DNA from: an uncultured Flavobacteriaceae bacterium
GTDB lineage: Bacteria; Bacteroidota; Bacteroidia; Flavobacteriales; Flavobacteriaceae
Length of the DNA: 64,000 nucleotides
Direction: 5' to 3'
Assembly: GCA_938073895.1 (NCBI GenBank)
Contig: CALJFB010000005.1
Location: 1 to 64,000 of the forward strand
Shown: piece by piece, positions 30,311 through 38,178 of the stretch
How positions within the stretch are numbered: the stretch's first letter is position 1
How the letters are laid out: the number at the start of each line of letters is the position of its first letter
Position numbers and translations under genes: made by a program
The notes under the pieces: model-generated
The model's database searches: none
What the model was told of the DNA's origin: nothing
Seen by the model: only the letters and a program-made list of their open reading frames with translations

Positions 30311-31252
30311 ATGCAAAATAGTATTACAAAATTATTCAATATCCAGTATCCAATAATTCAAGCAGGAATGATTTGGAATTCGGGATGGCGTTTAGCATCT
30401 GCCGCAAGTAATTCAGGTATTCTAGGATTAATTGGTGCAGGAAGTATGTATCCAGATGTTTTACGTGAACATATTCAGAAATGTAAAAAAGCAACCAGTA
30501 AACCTTTCGGAATTAATGTTCCTATGTTATATCCTAACGTAGAAGAAATTATGAACATTATTGTAGAAGAAGACGTTAAGATTGTTTTTACTTCTGCTGG
30601 AAATCCCAAAACTTGGACCAAATGGTTGCAAGATAAAGGTATAACAGTTGTTCATGTTGTTAGTAGTTTGAAATTTGCATTAAAAGCCCAAGAAGCTGGT
30701 GTAAATGCAATTGTTGCCGAAGGTTTTGAAGCTGGAGGACATAATGGTAGAGACGAAACAACTACGTTAACTTTAATACCAATGGTTGCCCAAAAATTAA
30801 CTATTCCATTAATTGCTGCAGGAGGAATTGCAACAGGTAAAGCCATGTTAGCTTGTATGGTTTTAGGAGCAAATGGCGTTCAAGTTGGAAGCCGTTTTGT
30901 AGCAAGTACAGAAAGTTCTGCTCATAGCGCTTTTAAACAAGTTGTGGTAGATGCTAAAGAAGGCGATACACAATTAACCTTAAAAGAGTTAGCACCTGTA
31001 AGATTAATTAAAAACAAGTTCTTTAACGATGTTGCTAGTTTATACCAAAAAGGAACAACGCCAGAAGAATTAAAAAAATTACTAGGTCGTGCAAGAGCAA
31101 AACGAGGCATGTTTGAAGGCGATTTAGTTGAAGGCGAATTAGAAATCGGGCAAATAGCAGGCTTAATTCACGATATTAAATCGGTTCAAGATATTGTAAC
31201 AGAAATTATTACGGAGTTTGATGAAGCTAAAGTAAAAATTTCAGCGCTATAA
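30311..31252 (+). CDS. FMN-dependent YrpB/nitronate monooxygenase-family oxidoreductase
   Basis: A 313-residue cytoplasmic TIM-barrel flavoprotein. Evidence includes the start FNIQYPIIQAGMIWNSGWRL (FMN phosphate region), NAIVAEGFEAGGHNGRD (about 133-149) with the conserved His, PLIAAGGIATGKAM and LGANGVQVGSRFVASTES. The family holds nitronate monooxygenases (propionate 3-nitronate detoxification), FabK-like enoyl-ACP reductases and uncharacterised enzymes. The His in GGHNGRD fits nitronate monooxygenase, but FabK-like function cannot be excluded. The gene stands alone between mnmA and a MATE exporter. Confidence 0.85.
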   Translation: MQNSITKLFNIQYPIIQAGMIWNSGWRLASAASNSGILGLIGAGSMYPDVLREHIQKCKKATSKPFGINVPMLYPNVEEIMNIIVEEDVKIVFTSAGNPKTWTKWLQDKGITVVHVVSSLKFALKAQEAGVNAIVAEGFEAGGHNGRDETTTLTLIPMVAQKLTIPLIAAGGIATGKAMLACMVLGANGVQVGSRFVASTESSAHSAFKQVVVDAKEGDTQLTLKELAPVRLIKNKFFNDVASLYQKGTTPEELKKLLGRARAKRGMFEGDLVEGELEIGQIAGLIHDIKSVQDIVTEIITEFDEAKVKISAL

Positions 31253-31409
31253 CTACGTTTGTTTTACAATATAATTTAACCAATAACACTTATTTAGCTT
31301 GCTGTTTTTAGTGTGTAAAACTTTAGATTATTGCTTCAAAATTTAGATATTTTTACTTCTTGAAGTTGTAAATTGCGCCCGCATACAAATTAAATATTAC
31401 CTTTTTAAA

Positions 31410-32786
31410 ATGAACCTTTCGCAATACACTAAAGAATTTAAAGCAAATTGGTTATTGGCAGCACCAATAATGCTTGGTATGTTAGGTCATACTTTTGTAA
31501 GTTTTGTAGATAATATAATGGTTGGACAACTAGGAACTGCAGAATTAGCAGCAGTGTCTTTAGGGAACAGTTTTATGTTTATTGCAATGTCTATAGGAAT
31601 TGGATTTTCTACAGCAATAACACCTTTAATAGCTGAAGCAGACTCTGCTAAAAATTTTGCAGAAGGAAAATCAGCATTTAAGCACGGTTTATTTTTATGT
31701 TCTGTTTTAGGACTAACATTATTTCTAACGTTATATTTTGCTAAGCCTTTAATGTATATAATGGAACAACCTCTAGAAGTTGTAGAATTAGCTTTGCCTT
31801 ATTTAGATATTGTAGCATTTTCTTTAGTTCCATTAATAATTTTCCAAGCATTTAAGCAGTTTAGCGACGGATTGTCTCTAACTAAATATCCAATGTATGC
31901 CACGCTTTTTGCTAACATAATTAATGTAATACTAAACTATTTATTAATATTTGGAAAATTTGGATGTCCAGAATTAGGTATTGTTGGAGCAGGAATTGGT
32001 ACATTAATATCACGTTTTGTAATGCTCTGGTTTATGTGGTATGTGTTAAAACAGAAAAAGAAATCTACAGCTTATGTTACCAACATTAAGTTTTTTACAC
32101 TATCTAAACAAAAACTTAATAAAATTATAGCTTTAGGCGCGCCAAGTGCTATGCAAATGTTCTTTGAAGTCGGTATTTTTACTTCAGCCGTTTGGTTAAG
32201 CGGATTGTTGGGTAAAAATCATCAAGCAGCAAACCAAATAGCCCTAAATTTAAGTTCTATGACATTTATGGTAGCTATGGGATTAGGCGTTGCAGCTATG
32301 GTTAGAGTTGGAAACCAAAAAGGGTTAAAACAGTATTTTGAATTGCGCCGTATTGCCATTTCAATATTTCTCTTCGGATTTATATTTGCAGTGGTTTTCT
32401 GCCTAATATTTTTAATATTTAATGCAAGTTTACCAAAAATTTATGTCGATTTTAAAGATGCAATTAATGCAGCCGATAATTTAGAAGTTATAACAATAGC
32501 ATCACAATTATTATTTGCAGCAGCCATTTTTCAGATAAGTGATAGCCTACAAGTTATTGTTCTTGGTGCGTTAAGAGGTTTACAAGACGTTAAAATACCA
32601 ACTTTAATTACATTTATAGCTTATTGGTTAATTGGTTTTCCTGTAAGTTGGTTTTTAGGAAAAGAAGATATGTACGGTAGTTTTGGAATTTGGTTAGGTT
32701 TATTAGCTGGATTAACAAGTGCTGCAATTTTATTGTTTATTCGTTTCCACTATCTAACAAAAAGATTAATTTTGTCAAACAACTAA
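31410..32786 (+). CDS. MATE family efflux transporter
   Basis: A 458-residue inner-membrane antiporter with 12 predicted transmembrane helices and no soluble domain. The two MatE repeats are visible: PIMLGMLGHTFVSFVDNIMVGQLGTAELAA (about 18-47) and the second half opening with LNKIIALGAPSAMQMFFEVGIFTSAVWLSG. This fits the NorM branch that exports cationic drugs or metabolites with Na+ or H+ counterflow. Substrates cannot be predicted. It is followed at 12 nt by an acidic small protein and then a PAP2 phosphatase, in the same direction, so the three may be one transcript. Confidence 0.93.
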   Translation: MNLSQYTKEFKANWLLAAPIMLGMLGHTFVSFVDNIMVGQLGTAELAAVSLGNSFMFIAMSIGIGFSTAITPLIAEADSAKNFAEGKSAFKHGLFLCSVLGLTLFLTLYFAKPLMYIMEQPLEVVELALPYLDIVAFSLVPLIIFQAFKQFSDGLSLTKYPMYATLFANIINVILNYLLIFGKFGCPELGIVGAGIGTLISRFVMLWFMWYVLKQKKKSTAYVTNIKFFTLSKQKLNKIIALGAPSAMQMFFEVGIFTSAVWLSGLLGKNHQAANQIALNLSSMTFMVAMGLGVAAMVRVGNQKGLKQYFELRRIAISIFLFGFIFAVVFCLIFLIFNASLPKIYVDFKDAINAADNLEVITIASQLLFAAAIFQISDSLQVIVLGALRGLQDVKIPTLITFIAYWLIGFPVSWFLGKEDMYGSFGIWLGLLAGLTSAAILLFIRFHYLTKRLILSNN

Positions 32787-32798
32787 GAGATTAAAACT

Positions 32799-33026
32799 AT
32801 GGAACTTCCAAAATTTATATTAGGCGATAATACCGATTTACCAAACGCAATTTTTGTGATTCACACAGAATTTCCAAGATTTATAATTAATCTTGAAGAT
32901 GATGATGTAGAATGGTTTGAAGACTTTGATGCACAAGACGAAAAAGAATTAGAATTAGAAATGGAAGGTCTTGTAGAAGAAGCTACTGCTTTTTACGACA
33001 GAGAAGTAGCGCAATACGATAGTTAA
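32799..33026 (+). CDS. conserved acidic small protein, unknown
   Basis: A 75-residue soluble protein, strongly acidic in the second half (EDDDVEWFEDFDAQDEKELELEME). The N-terminus MELPKFILGDNTDLPNAIFVIHTEFPRFII looks like a compact beta-hairpin. I recall similar small proteins in flavobacterial genomes but know of no assigned function. It sits 12 nt after the MATE gene and 5 nt before the PAP2 gene, so it is very probably a real translated gene in an operon. Confidence 0.75.
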   Translation: MELPKFILGDNTDLPNAIFVIHTEFPRFIINLEDDDVEWFEDFDAQDEKELELEMEGLVEEATAFYDREVAQYDS

Positions 33027-33031
33027 GAGAT

Positions 33032-33610
33032 ATGTTAGAACAGTTATTAGAATTAGATAAGAGTATATTTTTAGCTTTAAATAGTTCGGGTTCTCCTTTT
33101 TGGGATAGTTTCTGGATGATTTATACAACTAAAACATCTTGGATTCCTTTTTATGCTGTTTTGTTATTCTTAATGTTTAAAAAACTTAATACTAAAATGT
33201 TTTTTTTGACTTTAGTAGTAATTGCTTTAATGATAACCTTTACAGATCAAATAACTAATCTATTTAAAAGTGGTGTGCAACGTCCAAGACCTTGTCACGA
33301 CTCAGGTTTAGAGTCTTTAATGGTTTTAGTTAAGCAATCTTGCGGTGGTGCCTACGGTTATTTTTCGGGTCATGCTAGTAACTCTATGGTAATAGCAATT
33401 TTTTCTGGTTTAGTTTTAAGATACAAATATAAGTACGCTATTTATGGACTAATAGTTTGGGCAATTTTTATGGGTTACAGTCGCATTTACATTGGTGTAC
33501 ATTATCCTTTAGATGTGCTTTCTGGGTTTATATTTGGTGGAATTTCTGGATATTTATTTTATAGATTAAATAATTACCTGCAATCTAGATTTACTTTAAT
33601 TGAGAAGTAA
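33032..33610 (+). CDS. PAP2-family membrane phosphatase
   Basis: A 192-residue inner-membrane protein with about five hydrophobic helices. The three acid-phosphatase motifs are present: KSGVQRPRP (about 85-93), YFSGHASNS (about 109-117) with catalytic His, and SRIYIGVHYPLDVLSG (about 150-165) with the second catalytic His. Such enzymes hydrolyse undecaprenyl pyrophosphate or phosphatidic acid/PGP. UPP recycling is plausible but substrate specificity is not readable here. It is the last gene of the MATE-small protein-PAP2 set; no clear terminator follows. Confidence 0.9.
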   Translation: MLEQLLELDKSIFLALNSSGSPFWDSFWMIYTTKTSWIPFYAVLLFLMFKKLNTKMFFLTLVVIALMITFTDQITNLFKSGVQRPRPCHDSGLESLMVLVKQSCGGAYGYFSGHASNSMVIAIFSGLVLRYKYKYAIYGLIVWAIFMGYSRIYIGVHYPLDVLSGFIFGGISGYLFYRLNNYLQSRFTLIEK

Positions 33611-33759
33611 CAAGCTAGATAATAAGATTTTAAGCGATTCTGATACTTATAAATTAAAGGTATAGTTAAGTTATAAAGTTAGATTAGACTAAGATTACTT
33701 TTTTGAAGACTTTTTTGAAGATTGTTTAAAGCTAAAAATTGATAAAATATAATTGTTAA

Positions 33760-34842
33760 TTACTTTTCCTTGTAAAACAAATCTAGAAGCTGTTTTGCAG
33801 CATCAAAAGGTGTGGTTTTATTAGTAGCCACTAATTCTTTTTGATAATCTAATGCCGATTTTATATTAGTATTAGAAAAGAAATCGCTTTTTAAAGCATC
33901 TGTAATTGTTTGAAGCAACCAATAATTATTTTGATTTTGTCGCTTAGTTTCAAAGTTGTTGTTGTCTTTAGTAATAGAGACATAACTCATTACTGTATCC
34001 CAAATTTCTTGAATACCTTCACTTTTAATAGCACTTGCTAAAAGGACTTTAGGTTGAAACTTACTTTCTTTTTCCGGATAAAAATGTAAAGCTCTATTAA
34101 ATTCAATTTTGGCTAATTTTGCAGCTTTAATATTTTCGCTATCAGCTTTGTTAATTACAATAGAATCGGCCATTTCTATAATGCCTCGTTTTATGCCTTG
34201 TAGTTCGTCTCCTGCACCAGCTAATTTTAACAATAAGAAAAAATCTACCATACTATGTACAACAGTTTCGCTTTGTCCAACGCCAACGGTTTCAATTATA
34301 ATAACATCGTAACCGGCAGCTTCGCAAAGAATAATGCTTTCTCTGGTGTGTTGTGCAACGCCACCTAACGTATCTCCAGAAGCCGATGGACGAATAAATG
34401 CATTTGGATCTTTTACCAAATCTTCCATTCTGGTTTTGTCGCCTAAAATACTTCCTTTAGTAACCGAACTACTTGGATCTACCGCCAAAATGGCTACTTT
34501 ATGACCTTTGGAAATTAACAGTTTTCCTAAAGCTTCTATAAATGTACTTTTTCCAACACCAGGAACACCAGTTATTCCTAATCTAACCGATTTAGAAGCT
34601 TTTGGTAAACATGTGTTTATAATGTATTTTGATTTAGTTTTGTGTGTTTGATTTTTACTCTCGATAAGAGTAATTGCTTGGCTTAAAGCTGTAATATTTC
34701 CTTTTAATATATTTTTAGTTAAAAGGACTTCGTCTATGTTTTCTTTTCGTTTGGCCCTAATTTTAGAAATAGAAGAGTTGCTGGTTATATTTTGATTATT
34801 AACACCAGATGTTTCATTTAAAGCCGATTTTTTTTGAGACAT
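33760..34842 (-). CDS. meaB: methylmalonyl-CoA mutase-associated GTPase
   Basis: MeaB is a G3E P-loop GTPase that loads and protects adenosylcobalamin in methylmalonyl-CoA mutase. The 360-residue protein shows the Walker A GVPGVGKSTFIEALG (about 91-105) and VDPSSSVTKGSILGDKTRM. The switch region is TVGVGQSE and the base-recognition motif is VINKADSEN. The first 45 residues are polar and family-variable. The mutase genes are not in this window, but a cobalamin adenosyltransferase that makes the cofactor is encoded at 44193-44765. It is monocistronic, convergent with the PAP2 gene. Confidence 0.95.
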   Translation of the reverse strand: MSQKKSALNETSGVNNQNITSNSSISKIRAKRKENIDEVLLTKNILKGNITALSQAITLIESKNQTHKTKSKYIINTCLPKASKSVRLGITGVPGVGKSTFIEALGKLLISKGHKVAILAVDPSSSVTKGSILGDKTRMEDLVKDPNAFIRPSASGDTLGGVAQHTRESIILCEAAGYDVIIIETVGVGQSETVVHSMVDFFLLLKLAGAGDELQGIKRGIIEMADSIVINKADSENIKAAKLAKIEFNRALHFYPEKESKFQPKVLLASAIKSEGIQEIWDTVMSYVSITKDNNNFETKRQNQNNYWLLQTITDALKSDFFSNTNIKSALDYQKELVATNKTTPFDAAKQLLDLFYKEK

Positions 34843-34887
34843 AATCTAACCTTTTTTCAAAGTTAAAATTGGATTTTTTCGAGATAA

Positions 34888-35433
34888 TTATTTTTTTAAC
34901 GGTACTTCTATTTTAGTGTTATCCCAAGCCATAGTTAAAAATAAGTTGTCTGTAGAATTATCAAAAGCCATTGTAAACTGCTCAACTTCTGTATCAATAA
35001 TATTTACATTTGTATTGTAAGTAAGAATATCAAAATTAGGTTCGCGCATTGGTTTATTTGTTGCATCAACGCCCCAAGCATACATTTTAGAATTAAAAAT
35101 AACCGTCCAAGATGTATCATTTGGAATAGTCCAAAGTGTGTATTTTCCTTTTTTTAAGGTTTGTGTTCCAATATTTAAATCCTTGTTGGTTTCAAAAGTT
35201 GTAGCTTCATTGGCCCCAGTTCTCCAGATTTCGTTAAAAGGAACTAAAGCCCCAAAAATCTCTCTGTTTCGTTTAGATGGTCTGTTGTAGAATATTTCTA
35301 ATTCTAAATCTTCAACTTCAAAAACTACTGTTTTCTTAGGACTTAAAGGTTTATTTACGGCACCATTATTAAAATAAGAGATTCCAAAAACACCTATAGC
35401 AACTAAAATTAATATTAAAATTATACGTTTCAT
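34888..35433 (-). CDS. DUF2911 family protein
   Basis: A 181-residue protein with an N-terminal hydrophobic segment (IILILILVAIGVFGISYF) that may be a membrane anchor or signal peptide. The DUF2911 domain follows: FYNRPSKRNREIFGALVPFNEIWRTGANEATTFETN (about 52-87) and KKGKYTLWTIPNDTSWTVIFN. Another conserved part is WGVDATNKPMREPNFD. The family is common in Bacteroidota and lacks a defined function. The upstream region divergent to the ECF sigma gene contains long T tracts, so both genes could be affected by tract length. Confidence 0.88.
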   Translation of the reverse strand: MKRIILILILVAIGVFGISYFNNGAVNKPLSPKKTVVFEVEDLELEIFYNRPSKRNREIFGALVPFNEIWRTGANEATTFETNKDLNIGTQTLKKGKYTLWTIPNDTSWTVIFNSKMYAWGVDATNKPMREPNFDILTYNTNVNIIDTEVEQFTMAFDNSTDNLFLTMAWDNTKIEVPLKK

Positions 35434-35527
35434 TTAAATAAATTGTAATTCATTCAAATATACTTAAAGTCTATTAATGTTAAAATTGTTATGCATTAAA
35501 AATTTCTTAAATGTGTGTTTTTAAATA

Positions 35528-35562
35528 ATTTTTTTTTTTTTGCAACAACACTGTTTTTTTTT
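35528..35562. repeat. homopolymeric T tracts in a divergent promoter region
   Basis: T13 at 35529-35541, followed by GCAACAACACTG and then T9 at 35554-35562. They lie 45-80 nt upstream of the ECF sigma start. Mononucleotide runs of this length are prone to slippage and also bend DNA. Confidence 0.7.
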
Positions 35563-35606
35563 CGTCTTTAATATAAAACCAATCATCTAAAAAGAATAAT
35601 CAAAGC

Positions 35607-36158
35607 ATGCATCATCTTGATATCATTGAAAAATGTCGACAAAATGACCGGAAAGCGCAGGTAGAACTTTACAAAACGTATTGTGATGCCATGTATACTG
35701 TTGCTAAACGTTATTTACGTCACGATGCAGAAGCAGAAGATGCTGTACAAGATGCATTTATTAAGGCCTTTACTAAACTGCATTTATTTTCTGCCGAAGT
35801 TACTTTTGGTGCTTGGTTAAAACGCATTGTTATAAATACGTGTTTAGATGTATTAAAACAACGCAAAAAAGAGCTTATTAACTTAGATGAAACACATCTT
35901 AAAGTAGTTGATAATTCTTTAGATGATGAATGGCGCATTACAGACGAGTATTCTATAGAAACTATTGTAAAAACAGTTAACGACTTGTCCGAAAAATATG
36001 CCATTATTTTAAAATTGTTTCTTTTTGAAGGATTTGATCACCAAGAGATAAGTGGCATTTTAAACATTACAGAAACATCCTCAAGAACATTAGTATTTAG
36101 AGGGAAACAAAAATTAAAAGCTTTACTTAAAACACCACAACATGCAACAGGATATTAA
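35607..36158 (+). CDS. ECF-type RNA polymerase sigma factor
   Basis: A 183-residue sigma-70 family factor with region 2 (YKTYCDAMYTVAKRYLRHDAEAEDAVQDAFIKAF, about 21-54) and GAWLKRIVINTCLDVLKQRK. Region 4 follows at about 120-175 with the helix-turn-helix HQEISGILNITETSSRTLVFRGKQKLK. It overlaps the next gene by 17 nt, and that gene encodes a membrane protein whose cytoplasmic part looks anti-sigma-like, so the two should act as a pair. In Bacteroidota such units sense envelope conditions. The region upstream has two long T tracts. The regulon is unknown. Confidence 0.92.
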   Translation: MHHLDIIEKCRQNDRKAQVELYKTYCDAMYTVAKRYLRHDAEAEDAVQDAFIKAFTKLHLFSAEVTFGAWLKRIVINTCLDVLKQRKKELINLDETHLKVVDNSLDDEWRITDEYSIETIVKTVNDLSEKYAIILKLFLFEGFDHQEISGILNITETSSRTLVFRGKQKLKALLKTPQHATGY

Positions 36159-36705
36159 TAAAAAATTTAAAGGTTTTGAAGCGGAACACGTTTCTAAAAT
36201 GCCAAGCGGACACGAAGCTCGGTTTTTATTGAAATTAGATGCAGATCAACCTATAAAAAGAACCTCTAATAAGTGGTTTTATTATATAGCTGCAAGTGTT
36301 ATGTTGTTTTTAAGTTGTGGATTGTTTTTGTTTAATAATAAGACAGAACAGCCAATAAAACGTACTGTAAGTGTAGAAAAATCATTAGAGTTAAAGTCTT
36401 TAGGAGATGTGTCTCCAGAGTTAAAACAAGTAGAGAACTACTATTTAGCAAGCATAAATTTAGAATTATCTAAAATGTCCATAAACTCTAATAATAAAGA
36501 GCTTTTTGATACATATTTAGATCAGTTAGAAAACTTAAATGTGGCGTATAAAAACTTATCTAAAGATTTAACTCAAAATGGCCCAACAGAAGTTTTAGTT
36601 ACTGCACTTATTGAAAATTTAAAATTGAGATTAGAGACGTTACAACGTTTAAAAAATCAATTAAAAGAAATGAATCAAAATTTTAATAGCAACACAATAA
36701 TTTAA
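36142..36705 (+). CDS. single-pass membrane protein, candidate anti-sigma factor
   Basis: A 187-residue protein overlapping the ECF sigma gene by 17 nt. The cytoplasmic N-terminus of about 45 residues contains KMPSGHEARFLLKLDA, a short segment I recall from Bacteroidota anti-sigma-like proteins. One transmembrane helix (WFYYIAASVMLFLSCGLFLF, about 45-64) follows. The extracytoplasmic part is helical: 95-130, then a likely coiled coil at 140-180 rich in Leu, Lys and Gln. No ASD zinc motif is visible. The anti-sigma role is inferred from gene position and topology. Confidence 0.7.
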   Translation: MQQDINKKFKGFEAEHVSKMPSGHEARFLLKLDADQPIKRTSNKWFYYIAASVMLFLSCGLFLFNNKTEQPIKRTVSVEKSLELKSLGDVSPELKQVENYYLASINLELSKMSINSNNKELFDTYLDQLENLNVAYKNLSKDLTQNGPTEVLVTALIENLKLRLETLQRLKNQLKEMNQNFNSNTII

Positions 36706-36711
36706 AAAATT

Positions 36712-38160
36712 ATGAAAAATATAATCTATTTATTAGCGCTCCATTTAAGTTTAGTGACTTACGGACAACAAAAAGTAAATAAGCCTACGCAAACCATAAA
36801 AACAGGTAAAAATGTAACTATAGATTTAGATACTAATAATGTAAATTTAGAATTAGATACTTGGAATAAGGATTATGTAGAAATTGAAGCTTATTTAGAA
36901 AGCGACACTTTATCTAAAGATGCGCTTTTAGAGGAGTTAAAAAACTGGAATGTAGATGTTAATTCTGACAGAGATAAGCTATCTATTACATCTAAAGTTG
37001 GGAATTCGCATAGTTATAAAACGTCAAATATTGTTTTTCTAAATGAAGCAGATAATGCTATGGAAAATCTAAAAATTGAAATGGCTGAATTGCCGGAGAT
37101 TGAAGATATAGAACATATTAGAGTACTTAATTTTAGCAAAATGCCTGAAATTCCTGAGTTACCAGAACTTCCTGAGGGTAATTTTAATTTCCAATTTGAT
37201 TATAATACCTATGAAAAAGATGGTCAAAGTTATTTAGATAAATGGAGTAAGCAATTCGAGAAGAAATTTGGAAAAGCTTACCAAGAGAAAATGTCCAAAT
37301 GGGCAAAAGAGATTACAGAACTAAATATTGATCCAGGTAGTATTATAAAATGGTCATCTACATCTACAACAACCAGTAGCGATTCTTCGTCTAAAGATGA
37401 TAAGCATAGAAAATCTCTTGAAAGATCTCAAGAAAGATTACACCATAGAAAAGCTGAATTATTAGAAAGAAAAGCAGAACTTCTTACTAGAAAGGCAGAA
37501 CGCGTTATGGAAATAAAAACGCGTCAAAAACATAGAAGAGAACACTTAGACAATAGAAAGCAGTTAATAATTAACTTTAGACATAAGTCTAATAATTCTA
37601 ACATAAAAAGAACTATTAAAATTAAGATGCCTAAAAAAGCAAAACTTAATATGAATGTTAAACACGGCGAATTAAAATTGTCTTCGGTTATAGAAGATTT
37701 AAATGCCAATTTAGCCTATTCTAACTTATCTGCTAACAGAATTAATGGAAGTCGTACTTCCATTAATTCTTCGTTTTCTAACGTGTCTATTAATTATTGG
37801 GATGCAGGAACATTACAATTAGATTATGTAGAATCTGCTATGTTAAATCAAATAAAGACTATTGATTTAAGTTCTAAATCGTCTAATATTACTATTAACG
37901 AGTTGTTAGATAATGCTAAAATAATCCATAGTTTAGGAGATTTAACAGTAAAAGTACTATCGCCAGATTTTACAAATTTAGATGCTACATTAAATGGAAG
38001 CGATGCTTTATTAAATGTTCCAAAAGATGTGAAATTAATTTTTAATGGTAAAAATTCTAAATTGAATAACGAAGCTGTTTTGGAAAAAGTAATTAATAAA
38101 TCTTCAGATAAAAAAAGCGTTAACGTAAATGCAAAATTTAGTAAGGTTTATACCAATTAG
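36712..38160 (+). CDS. exported protein with charged coiled-coil and DUF4097-like repeats
   Basis: A 482-residue protein with a signal peptide (IIYLLALHLSLVTYG). It is arranged as a beta-rich N-terminal part (about 25-110), a Pro/Glu stretch (PEIPELPELPEG) and a helical region. At about 225-285 there is a highly charged repeat (HRKAELLERKAELLTRKAER) predicted to be a coiled coil. The C-terminal part (about 300-475) has beta-strand repeats like DUF4097/adhesin proteins (LSSVIEDLNANLAYSNLSANRINGSRTSI). It is 6 nt downstream of the candidate anti-sigma gene and very likely cotranscribed, so it may be the output or sensory partner of the sigma module. Function is unknown. Confidence 0.72.
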   Translation: MKNIIYLLALHLSLVTYGQQKVNKPTQTIKTGKNVTIDLDTNNVNLELDTWNKDYVEIEAYLESDTLSKDALLEELKNWNVDVNSDRDKLSITSKVGNSHSYKTSNIVFLNEADNAMENLKIEMAELPEIEDIEHIRVLNFSKMPEIPELPELPEGNFNFQFDYNTYEKDGQSYLDKWSKQFEKKFGKAYQEKMSKWAKEITELNIDPGSIIKWSSTSTTTSSDSSSKDDKHRKSLERSQERLHHRKAELLERKAELLTRKAERVMEIKTRQKHRREHLDNRKQLIINFRHKSNNSNIKRTIKIKMPKKAKLNMNVKHGELKLSSVIEDLNANLAYSNLSANRINGSRTSINSSFSNVSINYWDAGTLQLDYVESAMLNQIKTIDLSSKSSNITINELLDNAKIIHSLGDLTVKVLSPDFTNLDATLNGSDALLNVPKDVKLIFNGKNSKLNNEAVLEKVINKSSDKKSVNVNAKFSKVYTN

Positions 38161-38178
38161 TATTTGTAAAAATATTTA

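Noticed and set aside
32799-33026. Antitoxin or immunity protein next to the MATE exporter
   Set aside because: The small acidic protein has no recognisable motif and no toxin neighbour; such a role would be a guess.
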